A stretch of DNA of 64,000 nt. Source: Ficedula albicollis. Its lineage: Eukaryota; Chordata; Aves; Passeriformes; Muscicapidae. Below, in pieces: positions 51,917-64,000 of the stretch (the first letter of the stretch is position 1; each line of letters begins with the position of its first letter). The position numbers and the translations under genes were made by a program. The stretch covers positions 37,775,102-37,839,101 of the forward strand of contig NC_021673.1 in NCBI RefSeq assembly GCF_000247815.1, in the 5' to 3' direction. The notes below the pieces were generated by a model. That model was not told the origin of the DNA. It did not search any database and worked only from the letters and a program-made list of their open reading frames with translations.

Positions 51917-52090
51917 TTCCTCAAATAAAAAATATCTTCCCGTTCATGTTTAGTTCTTACTAATTTACCGTCCATAATCTAATTGCTAAATAGGCAAATA
52001 TAGTTCCTCAAATAAAAAATATCTTCCTGTTCATGTTTAGTTCTTACTAATTTACCCTCCATAATCTAATTGCTAAATAGGCAAATATAG
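51917..52090. repeat. Tandem duplication, period 87
   Basis: Copies starting TTCCTCAAATAAAAAATATC lie at 51917-52003 and 52004-52090. They differ by C/T (CTTCCCG/CTTCCTG) and G/C (TACCGTCC/TACCCTCC). Confidence 0.95.
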
Positions 52091-52427
52091 TTAGAAATGG
52101 GACATGGGAATTTGGGTATGTGCAGACTGTATAAAAAGTGAGAATAAGAATGAAGGGAATATAGCATGAGTTGCTGTGAGACAACACATGTGCAAAGCGT
52201 ATAAAGGGAGAAAAAACCCCCAATTTTAGTGTCAATTTTGTGTTTAGACCATAGATGGAAATATTGTATTTATCTTTTGCCAATTTCAATTGTTACATAA
52301 CAGCTGTTGAAGCACTTTTGTTAGGTTTTTAAGGAAAGAGCATGGATTGTTAACAACATCTAAACAAAACTGCTATAAAAGATACTTCTTTGCTGAAAGA
52401 AAAGTAATTCTGTGAACATTTAAAACC

Positions 52428-52687
52428 TAGTTTTTAAAGCCACATCAGATACAGCCAAGTGAATTAAATAATCAAGTCTGGGTAGTATTATTTCATGGTT
52501 TTAGGGTTTTTTAAAAATGTTGATTTAGTTTTTAAAGCCACATAAGATACAGCCATGTGAATTAAATAATCAAGTCTGGGTAGTATTACTAGTTTTTAAA
52601 GCCACATCAGATACAGCCAAGTGAATTAAATAATCAAGTCTGGGTAGTATTATTTCATGGTTTTAGGGTTTTTTAAAAATGTTGATC
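52428..52687. repeat. Triplicated unit, 98/64/98 bp
   Basis: Three copies start TAGTTTTTAAAGCCACAT at 52428, 52526 and 52590. The first and third are 98 bp and closely alike; the middle one is cut to 64 bp and has its own substitutions. A separate imperfect pair (AGGGGCTTTAAAACA and AGGAGCTTTAAAACA) follows at about 52824-52910. Confidence 0.94.
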
Positions 52688-53803
52688 TGATCTGGGTCCA
52701 TGACACCTGCAGTGACAGCAATAGATCCAGTGGGAACTCACAAAATGTGTATGTTGTATAATGTTTAAAGCCAAGGACTGGAAGCTGTTTTGTATCTCCA
52801 GTGCCATCAGTATTATTACACCAGCTTTTTGTTGATTCAGGGGCTTTAAAACACGTAAGAAATTTGACCTAGGCTTTTTGTCTATTCAGGAGCTTTAAAA
52901 CATATAAGTAATCGGGTCATGCTGTGGCTGGAGGCAAACACTGACCACAGTCCTGGAAAAATGGATGTTGAGTGTTTAATACTTGAGTATGCTTATCTTA
53001 CAAAATACACTGCAGCAAGTGCTAAAGGTATTTCACTAAATAGAGCTTAATGTTAAGCATATTACCAGTCCTATATTAGTATATGTTTTAAGTGTTTTGC
53101 TGGATTAGCTCTGGAGAACATTAAGCTTGTGCTTACAGTACTAGAAATTATTCCAAGTTCTTTTTCAGAAAAGTAAGTTTAGGAAAAAAACGTACTTAAG
53201 CACAGGTTGTATTCAAAATATTTGCAAGAGTTGTGTATATTACCGAATTGAAGTGGGCCAAAATATGCTCATACAAGCTCCTTTTCTGTAATTCAACCTG
53301 TATTCAGTAAAAGTATTAATTTGAACAAATTTCTGCTAGTTATAATATTCAGAGTAGCATATTGTCCAATTAAGCTATGGAAACATCTAGCTGTGAAAAT
53401 AATTTCCAGCCTCTTCTACCAATCAGCAGGTTGTTATCTTGTATTTTCACCCAAGGAAGCGGTTGGTCAAAATTAATATTTCAAGGCACATTTTCAAGTT
53501 AATTCTTTCCAGAATCTTTCACATGCTTCTTTTATTCTCATTAAGATTGCTTCCTGTTACTTGTGATACAGCTGCTCTTTTAGTGATGTAACTACACTGG
53601 AGGGTAAGGGCCCAGATCACATACGATGCAGAGGCCAGAATTCCGGAGCGTTTAGGGTCTGTTGGCATCCTCCTTCAGCAGCTGCTGCTGCATGGCTGAA
53701 GAGGTTCCTGTCCTACTCCCTCATCTCTGCTGTCTGCTGACTTGTCCAGCATTGCCTGGGATAGTGGTCACTGGAGCACCCTGCCTCACTCATATTTATC
53801 AAA

Positions 53804-53822
53804 ATGGGCTGCACAAGCACAG
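53804..53822 (+). CDS. Speculative first coding exon (MGCTST then splice donor)
   Basis: An ATG in strong Kozak context (A at -3, G at +4) opens a 6-codon frame reading M-G-C-T-S-T plus one base. It ends at a perfect splice donor, CAG|GTAAGT at 53823. An N-terminal Met-Gly-Cys is the classic signal for N-myristoylation with adjacent palmitoylation. The ending phase matches the open frames of the candidate exons at 58013 and 60885. Each signal is visible, but chance matches are expected in 64 kb and I do not recognise a gene. Confidence 0.15.
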
Positions 53823-56800
53823 GTAAGTAAATGATTAAAGGGGGATATTAAGACTGAGAAGGAGAATGGCTATAAATAATTTGCTTCATTCACAGTGGAG
53901 GATAAAGTGAGAACAACTTCTCATGCCCCCATTGGGACTTAGAGAACAAGTGCTCCTCAGAAGGCAAAAGTGCACAAAGCAAATAAACATTTTTGTAAAT
54001 CCTCTACCTTTCCCACCTTCCTCTTTAGACACCTAAAAACCTTTAAAAATTTGATCTTTAGTTGCTAGTACCTTGAAGTCAATGTTGTACCCGACCTTAA
54101 TTGAAGTTTGAACAGGGCAAGTTAATCCTTACCCTTTATTTTAGTCAATATGACATTGCAATCTCAGCTGTGATATGAGAAAATTCTCCACTGCAATTCT
54201 TGTAATTCTCATCCATTAGTCACAAAATACTTTAGTAAAGATACAAATATTCCAAAGATAAACAAAAAGTAAATTGCAAAAATTATTTCATATCTTCTTC
54301 AGAGTAAGAAAACGTGGTAATATTTAATGTGAAATGCAATGGTTGTCTGTGTTTTGGTTTAAAGAATGTGAAAATCCAAGTGCAATCTTACATTTTGTGC
54401 TATTTTAGGTAGGATAAGAGGCTCAAATATCAGAGGTGTTAGAATAAGCTTGCTACTATGTGAAATTGAATGAGATGAACTTTTAAGAGAAGGACATCAA
54501 TATTTAACAGCTATGACAAATGTAGAATATATGTTCCAGAATCTGGAAGTATACTCAAATATGCAAATAGTCCAAATTTGGAAGTCACGTTCAGAGTTTT
54601 GGAATTTAAAGTTTGTGAAGAACAACAGGCTTAGTCAAAAGTTATTACTATAAATCTGAGAACCACAGTATAAATTCATAAACTTTGCATGTCTTGTCAA
54701 AAAGGACAGAATTAATTCCAAAGGCAGGCTGGCAGTTATCAGGTGACAACTTAGACTTTGCATTTTGTTTTTCTCAGTTCTGTACAAGAAAAACACTAAA
54801 TGAAAATGATAGAATATAGCAATAGGACTCTCCTTTTACTTATTTAATAACCTATTATGGCCTGTTGATTGTCAAATGCTTGTACCATATGTTATATATC
54901 AGTTATATCACTACAATCCTTGGCTTTTTTTCAGCAGGCATTTTCATGGACTGGTCACTTATTACTTGTTAAAATAATTCCTTTTTTCTTGTAACTGCAA
55001 AAACCCTCCTAAACCCTGATTTTGCAATACTTACAATCACATTTCATTTCTTTACAAGCTGTTCAAGTGTCCATTCTGCACATAGTTTGTAATAAAAAAC
55101 AAACAAAATTATATTATATAATTTTCACAATTAGAAAGAAAATAGCAAAGTGCTTATCTCAACTGCTAAAAGAATATAACAAACTAAAACTACAGAAAGT
55201 GATTATTCTCTGTCCAGGACAGTAAACTCTAGAATGTTGCAGCTGTGAATTTATCTTTCCAACCATTTTCAGAGCATGGATAACATCTGTTTCTTGACCT
55301 TTCTAGTAAATATCTGACCTAAATTTCTAATGAAGAAAAACAGCTGTTTAGACTGCAGGAGCCTAGAAGCTTATTTAGAAAGCATATTTTAGTAATATTA
55401 AATTTATTTAGGAAAACTGTAAGCTAATACAAATGAGATAACACCATAAAGTACATTTACATGTTTACCTGTGTATATATATATTACTTCAAACAGATTG
55501 GATGATAGAGGTTCAAAATACCCAGCCCTTAATTTTCCATGTTCATCTTCTGACAGATGATCAGATAGTGGAGATACACATAAAGGTTCATAATATTCAT
55601 ATATTTCTTAGTTCACTTGAGTAAATTTGTGAATCTCATTTTTGTGAGGCTTTTGATTGTTATTTCCTGTGGATAACCTGGTAGAACAAAATTGGTAGAA
55701 AAATGGTACTAAAAAGCAGGAAAATTAATTCTTTCCAAATCTTGAATTCCAAGCTGAATGCTTCAGCTCACCCTGAATTTGATTCCACAATATTTGATCC
55801 CACTAAATTGCTAGATAGAATAATTCCCATCTCTACTGTTTGACAATAGATCAAATACATGAATGTGATTACAGGTTTCTGTTCCTTAGTATGAAACAAA
55901 TTACTTTAGCTTGAACCTTAATCTGAAGAAGCTTTTAGTCCAAGCAGCAGAATAAAATGTTATATCTTGGAAAATAAATGTGCTTCAGAAGAACACTTGG
56001 GAAACCTTTTCCATGGCTCAGAAATCTCAAAACAATACTTATAAAATGTCCATGGATTTTATATTGCTCAGTTATTATGATCTTGGAAGAAGCTGTGAGC
56101 TTTTTTAGGGACAATGGCTACACTATCTATTTTAATGTTTTAATTTCAGTTCTTCATGGGACAAAAAGTGCTGACACAAATTCTGTACTGAGCTTTAAAC
56201 TGCACTGTAACAGCAAATGCCATCCTAGATAAAAGATTAGTCTTGAAAATTGTACCAAGAATATGCCAACTAGTTTATTCAAAAAGGATAAGGATATTAA
56301 TTCAACCTGACTAGAGAGTAGATTATACTATAAATAGGACTCTGAGGCTGCATCTACTGCAAGGCTGGTCATTTCCTACAAAATCCATTGCATGTGTATT
56401 TGCCCTAATCCTGTAATATGATCCTCAGTCTAATCCTTACACCTACCTATTATGCCATATTAATTTTCCTATGCAGAGAGCTCTGCATACCTGAGGCTTT
56501 ACTTGCTTGGATGCCTTGTGGGATCAGAACCCTGCTTATAGATGGGACATATAAAAGTAAAATGGAAGATTTTATATAGAAGATAAGCTAATAGAGGAAT
56601 GGCGCACTTGAAATCCCAAATTCTTTGAAATATTAAAAAAATATTGGGACAGATCAAAATGTAAATAAAAACAAGAATTCTTCAGGTTCAAAGTGTCATG
56701 CAGACCATTTTGCAGTGTATTTTGGAGCTGGAGTTCATGATTCATTTCTTCAGACAAAGTCCAAAAATAACCTATTTTTGCCCTGTTGGGAGTTTTCTGG

Positions 56801-58012
56801 AAGAAGAGCACACAAAAACTAGATGGATGTGATTGCAGCATAAAACTCCCCTTAATCCTGATTTCCACGTTCTCACAACTGTTTCAGCTACAGACAAAAA
56901 TGCTGTATTTATCTTTTTTCTTTTCTTTCTTCTTTTCTGGCCTCTGCACAGTTAAGCATTGCTCGAATCTTGCTGTTCATTCTTAGACCTGGTGTGCTGC
57001 CCACTCTCCTCTCCCTTGATTTCATCTCCTCCTACTTAAACTCTGTTTTGCCTGTTGTCACGTGTGCTGCACAGCAGATTTAGTCTAAAGCTCAGTCCTG
57101 TGCCAAACATGGTAACTTTCACTTATTAGATGTTTCCTTTTCTGTCTACTTCTGCAGGATTTTTTTGCCAATTCTTTGCCTTAGTCATTGAGAATCTTTT
57201 TCTCTGAACAGTGAAAACTTTTTCCTGCAGTCTTCCTTCTCTGGCTATCCCTTTGCAGTGTTCCTTTTTGCAAAAGTCTAACTCAAAGTGCGCATTCAGG
57301 GAAGACACATGTATGAAAATCTCTCTAAAATAAGGGAGTAAGATATACGTTTTTCTCATAGGGGTGAAAACAGGGTAGTTCGTTTAATTCATTTGTGAAG
57401 ATGTGTAGTATGTTCTAGGTAGAGAAACATTACTTCTGGCTACTGAAGTATCTACTGGTTCTTCTGTTTAAATGGCCTCATGAGAAGAACAACTAATGAA
57501 ACTCTTATTAAGATGGGAAAGAAGTTGATGAGTTGGAGAAGATTAAAAAGCAAATCAATCAGTATTAAGGCTGATCTGTTACAGCCTTGATGGATCAAGT
57601 TAGACTCTTCTTCCTTAATTACTTGCAGTTTAACTGTTGTCTTCTGAAAAACTTGTTATGTGGAAGTAAGATTTACTGCAAAACAAAAGGTTGTGGAGGA
57701 TTTCTTGTTTTTTAGGGGTTTTCAATTTATTTTTAAACAATCATACTATTGACTTAAGTGAGAAGAAAATTCAGTTATTCCTGGTAAAATAGAAAAGTCA
57801 TGTAACCTGAACTATAGTTAACAAAAGTTTTATCTAAAATCTCTGAAAAATGGCACCTTTCTTGTATTTCTGAAAGGAGGATGTATGTATTGCAGTATCT
57901 TTACCAATTTTACCTAGTCTAGTTGATGCAAGGATTCTTGAAAAAAGTCTGACCCACTTCAAATACTTTTAAAATCAGTGCTTCTTTTTTTCCTCACTCT
58001 TTCTCCATATAG

Positions 58013-58090
58013 GAGAATGTATTATTACATTCAATGGCCTGACAAATTTATTATTGCTTCAACTAACTCTTGGCAAAGCATTTGATCTTG
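58013..58090 (+). CDS. Speculative internal exon, 78 nt
   Basis: A long pyrimidine tract (57981-58008) and CATATAG precede the acceptor, and CTTG|GTGAGT forms a strong donor. Only one of three frames is open through the exon, and that frame fits the phase left by the candidate exon at 53804. The encoded 25-26 residues include a leucine-rich hydrophobic stretch (LTNLLLLQLTLG). The length is a multiple of three, so phase is unchanged. No family is recognised. Confidence 0.18.
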
Positions 58091-60884
58091 GTGAGTCTGT
58101 ACTTATACTAATAAATCATCTTGGGGTTTTTGAAGTTCATTTACACTTTATGGACAGGTATTTTTGAACTATAGTAATATATTTTAGAGTTAAACACATT
58201 TTTCTCTAACAATCTGGGAATTTTCTTAAGCTACTGCTTATGGCATTTTAGTGATACATCAAATACACCTTTTTTTTGTCTCTGTGATCATTGTATTTAT
58301 AATCTTCTATGGCAAAGATTAAAGACCTCAAGATACCTTTAAAGTACATGTCAATTAAGGTCACTCACTACATGTGTTGAAGTAGAAGGTGCGTTTGACC
58401 TACCATAAGCATTAATCCTGAAATATTTCTGTATAAAACAACGGTAAAAGAATTAACTTCATATCGTCCAGTTATTGTTATTATGAAAGGTGCTACAAAA
58501 TATGCTGATTATACATATGTATGGGGAGACTTCCTGTTTTCCCTGTTGGGAGATTTTTCAAACAAAACTTAATATCTGACTTCAAGTTATTGCTGTTGAC
58601 TTCTGCAAAGCTTGCCAATTGCACCTTAGAGAAAATGTGCTATTACTGTTAACACCCAAACAAGCCATATAATTGAGTGGTATTCATCTTTACCATCAAA
58701 ACCCCTAAATATCAGAGAACTTTCATCTATGAATCTCCAGGAGGAGGGTTTTGGTAGCTAAATTAGATGTCAGGTCTAATTTATATATTAATATAAAGGT
58801 TTATTAAAAGTACATACATCATAGCACTGATTTCTGTGAATGATATGAAATTATTAGAAATACTTGTGCATTATAAGCTTGGAATTTTCCAATGCTTTTA
58901 ACTTGTTTTAGACATTAGTCTTATATTTTGATATGAGATTTTTACTTTTTAAAACACAGTAAGATCTAAGAGAAAAGAAGGAGTAAGACCCAGTAATGCC
59001 ACCCAGACTTTTTATTAATGAATCCTCTGTCAAGGCAATTGACCTGAAAAAACTGAAGAGGACATCTAGTGAAGTACTATTCTGTTTCCTTCTGAGTATT
59101 GTGTGTCTTGGTAGTCTTTCGTGACTTGCAGTGATTTATAACAAACAGTGTTGCTGCCACTTCCTGCTCTCTTGTCACTTCATGGATGGCCACCAGAATC
59201 TTAATTCACATCAGCACCACAACACTGCTAGGGACCAGCATAGCTGTACTGCTTAATTCTTCCAGCATTATCTATGGTGCTTTGCAAGTCAGAAATATTA
59301 ATAAAGTAAAACCAGCTGGTGTGTCTCATCCTGCTCTTTATTGCACCGGTGCAAGTCAGGAAAAATATGGCTGAGTCATGCGAGTTATTTTTGGTGATGT
59401 GGAAGAAGCTTAAGCACAATACAAATTGTGCTCAAAAAATACCGGGTAAAGAACAGAAGAAATTATTTTAGACTGATCTGGTTTAAGGATTTTAAAATAA
59501 GTGAACTTGTGAAAGAATTTGTTCTGTCTTTAGAGCGGCTTTTCAATAATTGTATTTAGAATGTGATCATCAAATTTAGATAGTTATTTCTCAGTGTTCA
59601 GGGGATATCTGTGTGGAAGCATGGTAGCACAATTTCTAATTAACTTGGAGGGATCTGTGGGAGGAATCACTTTTTACACCTGCATGTAGGAAGATGATGC
59701 TTAAGGCTTAAGAGAAAATCCCATATCAAGAACTGTGCTTGTGATTATTCTATATTCAAAGCATCCTTCTATGTCTCTTATGCAATCGGTATCATCTCTT
59801 AAACTTTTGGACTGAGTTCTCCTTTGCTTTCTCTCTTGCCTTGCAAATAATTCTAGTATTTTAATCTTTGAATTCAAGCAGATCAATGGGAATGGATTAC
59901 ACTTCATGATGAAATTATTTTAAACTCCAAATCATAAATGAGTGAAGTTCTGATATTACTATAAAGAATATTATCAACAGCTATTTTGAGATTCACTAAG
60001 TGAATCCTTTCCTTTAAAAAAAAAAATAATTTGGAACAAAATTAACACTCCTCACTAGCAGGTGAACTGACTTTTTTGAGGTGTAAAATAATCTACAACA
60101 TACTTAATATCAGCATTACCTCTAATACCACAGTGAGGGTAAAATGCTTATGATGCTTTTATACCCAGAAAATACAAAATAAGCCATTACAATGCCCCAG
60201 TCTCTTCTGAATTCAGCTTTCTACTTATCTTTATTTTACTGAAACAATTCTAAGAAAAAAAAATCTGTTTTTATTTAGTTAACTATAAGGTTCATCACCA
60301 GAATTGTAGTGTAGCTATTTTATTTTATTTTTTATTTAATATTAGTAGCATTAATTTTGAGGATTTTTGCTTTAGTTTGCTGTGGGTTTTGTTTTTGTTT
60401 TCTGATGAAAACCAAACTCCACTCAAAATAGATGTTGTTTATTCAGCTTTGGATGCTAATCTTGTGCACAGAGGTACATTTCTCCTTTATGCAGTACCTT
60501 TTTCCAATAAACAATGATTATTTTTTCCCCACATGATGGTGCTCAATTAATGTTAGAGCAATTGAGAGTCTTCTTAATTCCTTGTTGTTTGAAATGTGGT
60601 TCAATAACTTTCTGAATGCTATCCAATCTCTTCAATAACAACTGCTAATTTGTTTCTAGCTTTATCAGAGGTTTTTGTGAAATTTTGTTTTTATGTGAAC
60701 ATTAATCATATCCACAAAATCCTTGGAGTGAGAATTATTATTCTGCTTTTATAGATAGGAAAGTGGAAAACAAATTTCGTAATCTTATAAATTTTGAGAT
60801 CTAATAGTGTATTCACCATTGAACCTTTTTTTTTTTTTATAAGCAGAGCTACCTTTAGGTCTTAATTCATTTTCTGTTTTGTAG

Positions 60885-60916
60885 GAAATGAGAGACAGCA
60901 TCTTCTCTCTTTGTAA
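60885..60916 (+). CDS. Speculative terminal coding exon
   Basis: The acceptor TTTTCTGTTTTGTAG precedes a frame that continues the phase from 58090, reads N-E-R-Q-H-L-L-S-L and stops at TAA (60914-60916). The joined product would have about 42 residues. No strong polyadenylation signal is obvious just downstream. This is the weakest of the three pieces. Confidence 0.1.
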
Positions 60917-61861
60917 ATCTGATGGACACATGAAACCTGGGTCCCTGATTGCATGAAGAGCTTTCTAACCATACAAAATAATCAATATTGTATAAATCAT
61001 TAATCTAATTAGTTGAGTAATATTTATAATGAAATTAAAACTTATCCATGATTACCTATATATTTCAAAAGGCAACAAAAGCATAAATTGCAGCCTAATA
61101 CGATGATATCTGTATAATTAGAACCTTGTGCATCTACCACAGTGCTTTTTCAGTACATTAGTGAATGGCATGTCTCTAAACATCAGGTTTGTATCCTTTA
61201 ACACCATCACTAAAAACAAATGAGGATTTTGCCAAAATGTTTCATGAGTGTCTGCCAGGAGCTGAGGAAAAACGAAGTTTGAATCCTTAACTTTAAACTA
61301 CTGTCATGTACGGATTCTTCTGTTTGCTTGCCACTTCTTCCAGTTTATAGGAACTTAGTCTCCTCCTGAGCCAGAGGTGCTGGCTTTGCACTTAAACTTC
61401 AATCCAACTGTCCCTAGTTAGTCACAGTTTTAATTATGCAGCTTTATTCTTGAAAAGTTCTGCTGTTGGCTTATGCACAACAAAAGGCAGGGGCCAGCAT
61501 TTCTCGAAGCACAACAGTCATTTAAAAGGATAATATTCTTAACATGCACTACTTCAGACTAAATTAACCTGTTCATGGCAGAGGAATAGCAGGTTGCCAT
61601 TCTTTGCCATTTGCTAGTATATTCAGGCTTTTTCATAATTTTTTTTCTTCCACTGGATGCCAAGGTTAACAAACAAATAAGTGGGTGGCAATTTCAAGCA
61701 CAAAATTAAGCTGCAGGCAGTCCTTGCTAATTTGATTTTCACTATCTGCTTTAGTTTGCACAACTGTAGCAGGTAAGTTGAGGTCAAATGGCTATTCCAG
61801 GGAAGCAACTCCTAACTTCTTGCTTCATGAGGTAATTCATGATATTGTGGGATATTAATAA

Positions 61862-61973
61862 CAAAATTTGGGAAAAGTTCTGTTGGTTAAATCATAAATG
61901 AGGAGAAGTTATGAGCGCAAAATTTGGGAAACGTTCTATTGGTTAAATCATAAATGAGGAGAAGTTATGAGCA
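61862..61973. repeat. Tandem duplication, period 56
   Basis: Copies starting CAAAATTTGGGAAA lie at 61862-61917 and 61918-61973. They differ by A/C in GGAAAAG/GGAAACG, G/A in TCTGTTGG/TCTATTGG, and at the right edge. Confidence 0.95.
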
Positions 61974-62563
61974 AAAATGCTACAACATCCTGCTCCTTTC
62001 ATATATTCTGTGCAAAACTCTGCCCATGCCCACATTTCAGGGTAACAAGCAATAACATAGATTATACTGTGCCTCACAACATAATATGAAATGTTGAGTG
62101 TTCAAGTAGTTGTGGATAACTAGGGGGAAATGTATGGCTGAGATTTTATTTATATACTGTTGAATAATTTGAAGTGCCAAACCTTATTTTCTTAGATACT
62201 CCTTCTGGTCTAAACTGCAAGGCCCTGAGTAAACTTAATATGCAATCTCTGGATGTTAATGGCATCCTGAAGAGTAGCAGCAGTGCTATTAGTCCTTAAT
62301 TTCTCAGCTTTGGTACTGTTTATCTGTAACTCTTATTTACATATTTTTGCATATATTTATGATTTTGAATTCAACAAAATGCTCCACAGTTAAAAAAGAC
62401 AGGAATATGGGGGGTGGGCTATTTACTTAAATTCGATATATATTTATACACAAAAATCAAAGTTAGATTCCAGGTATTAGAAATTAATACAGCAAAACTG
62501 AAAGCTGATTTCTTGAAACAAGATAAAAATTGCCTGGGTTTGTATTTTAACTTTCCTTAAACA

Positions 62564-62565
<2 letters not shown>

Positions 62566-62610
<45 letters not shown>
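62566..62610. repeat. Poly(A) tract, 45 A
   Basis: An uninterrupted run of 45 A is followed by TTTTG. No retrocopy sequence or target-site duplication is evident around it, so it is either simple homopolymer expansion or a sequencing-length artefact. Confidence 0.9.
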
Positions 62611-62614
<4 letters not shown>

Positions 62615-62779
62615 GTTGGAATGAATGGCTGCAAACAAGTTAACAATACTGACACTTAAATTGACATAATTAGGCTTCAGACTCAGTACCCACAGAGACC
62701 TGTGTGAGGAGCTGATATTTATCATAGCTCTTTCAGTTCTTTTGCAAAGGAGTAAGGTAGAGCTGCACTGGGGTATAAC

Positions 62780-62807
62780 AAAAAAAAAAAAAAAAAAAAA
62801 AAAAAAA
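62780..62807. repeat. Poly(A) tract, 28 A
   Basis: A second pure A run sits about 170 bp from the first. No gene-like sequence lies immediately upstream on the plus strand that would mark it as a processed-transcript tail. Confidence 0.9.
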
Positions 62808-64000
62808 GGACTATTCAGAGTCCCAAGTTTGATTTCCATTTACAGCTTAAAAATATTTTTCCAGCACTTGACTGAAAACTTTCAGCTGCTTCTTTTACCT
62901 CCCTTTTACATATGCTCAGTTCTTGTCTGCTTTTCTGCTTTTCTTAACTATTTCTTCTTTGCTCACTGAAATTTCAGCCTGTTAAATTTGTCAGCTTTGA
63001 GCAACTTTAAGCTTCTGTGTTTTGCAGTTAACTCTCTGAAGTACCAATTTCTATTAGAGAGGATTACTCTTATGAGTGAAAGTCTCTAGAATATGCTAAA
63101 TACAAGTGCAAAATAGGATACTGCACTTCAATTTCTCATCTTTTGGAATGTGGGTTTTTTTAGGTACATTATTTTTGTAGTATGTTTTATTAGCTGCTTC
63201 AGAGACATTTGGGTGGTTGCTTTGTGATACATAGAGCACAAACATAATTTTTAGTAGCTCAACTGTCATTAATTGTTCATAGTACACAGCCATTTCCATA
63301 AGCAATTTATAACAGTCTGGCATGATTGTGGGTACCTGTGAAGAACAGCAAACTTTCTTCCTCTTTCCTGAAATTCTCAGAGATGAAGAGGCTTTCAACA
63401 TGTTCTCCTTATAAAGAATTTGGTATCCTTCCCTCTTGTGTATCAGCAGAATTCCTTGCTGTTGGAGATGGTAGAGTTCGTAGAGCTATCACATCCCCCT
63501 AACCAGTGGTGAATTTCAATAACTAATTTGTGTTCCCCCCTATCAACATGGAACATGCCATGTGTTCCTTTGGCACTTATCCATCCTTTCTGAGGTGTGT
63601 GTTTATAGAACTCTTTGGCATTCTTTGTCCCGGTTAAGTCCTCAGGCTTTATTAAAACATTTTTTTGTCTCATGATTAAGAAATTTCCATGAGCTCTTAA
63701 TAAAGCTCTAAACTTAGTGAAGCTGTTATGTCATACAGCCCTCAAAACACTATGATTATAGCTCGGACTTGGTGTGACCATTTATGGGCTTGCAGATTTA
63801 TCTGATAACTTGACTCCCCAGGAAAATTGTTTCTTTTCCCTTTCGTGATGACCAAAATTGAGAAATACATTTATATGCCTAAATGTATCTATGGGTTTGT
63901 TTCCCCTGACTGCCTGTAGTAGGATTGAGAATGCACTCCTTTCTCCCTCACTGCATCCCTACTTAAATGGTGTTTGGGCAGGCCACAGGAAAAAAAATGC

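Larger units (their letters stand above)
47573..64000. other. Unique AT-rich non-coding DNA
   Basis: No confident gene or transposon is seen. The stretch contains tandem duplications at 47747, 49507, 51917, 52428 and 61862, two A-tracts at 62566 and 62780, and a weakly supported set of candidate exons at 53804, 58013 and 60885. A less AT-rich patch lies at 53590-53830, just upstream of and including the first candidate exon. Confidence 0.6.

Noticed and set aside
62564..62839. Phenylalanine-run ORF on the minus strand
   Set aside because: It spans two poly(A) tracts on the plus strand; the middle has no recognisable protein similarity.
1..64000. CRISPR array, bacterial operon or phage system
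   Set aside because: CR1, LTR-type repeats, long microsatellites and absence of dense ORFs show vertebrate nuclear DNA. The direct repeats lack regular spacers.

Overview
This 64 kb window is eukaryotic nuclear DNA, almost certainly from a bird and probably a songbird (Passeriformes). It is AT-rich and gene-poor. It carries CR1 LINE retrotransposon pieces whose 3' tails have grown into long microsatellites, and a truncated endogenous-retrovirus LTR-type repeat that begins TGTCGTGGTTTGA, a repeat I associate with passerine genomes. I find no confident protein-coding gene, rRNA, tRNA or CRISPR array. Open frames are short and mostly unsupported; the longest, 285 codons on the minus strand, is only a translated pentanucleotide repeat. 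The window is best read as intergenic or large-intron DNA.

Layout. Positions 1-10050 are unique AT-rich DNA with three short tandem duplications and a small hairpin at 846-896. Positions 10055-10990 hold two CR1 3' fragments in opposite orientations, the first ending in about 36 copies of an 8-mer. Positions 13200-14822 are a degraded plus-strand CR1 with a recognisable reverse-transcriptase core. Positions 15001-15830 are about 166 uninterrupted AGAAT units, forming the expanded tail of a minus-strand CR1 that continues to about 16480. Positions 16490-31700 are mainly unique DNA with duplications of 48 to 720 bp and a possible enhancer at 24420-24610. Positions 31702-33456 are a nested inverted duplication with the order A, B, A', A, B'. 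Positions 33457-45060 are again unique DNA with duplications. Positions 45068-45191 are a homopolymer block with a run of 45 G. Positions 45600-45800 are an isolated, very CpG-dense island. Positions 45986-46870 are AT minisatellite and triplicated DNA, followed by the LTR fragment at 47030-47572. The rest, to 64000, is unique DNA with more small duplications and two long A-tracts.

The two most notable features are the inverted duplication at 31.7-33.5 kb, whose junctions suggest replication template switching, and the high number of independent two-copy tandem duplications (about 17, periods about 41 to 720 bp). Many of their copies differ by a few substitutions, so they are not simple assembly echoes. 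A weak, phase-consistent set of three candidate exons (53804, 58013, 60885) is recorded as a speculative small coding gene.
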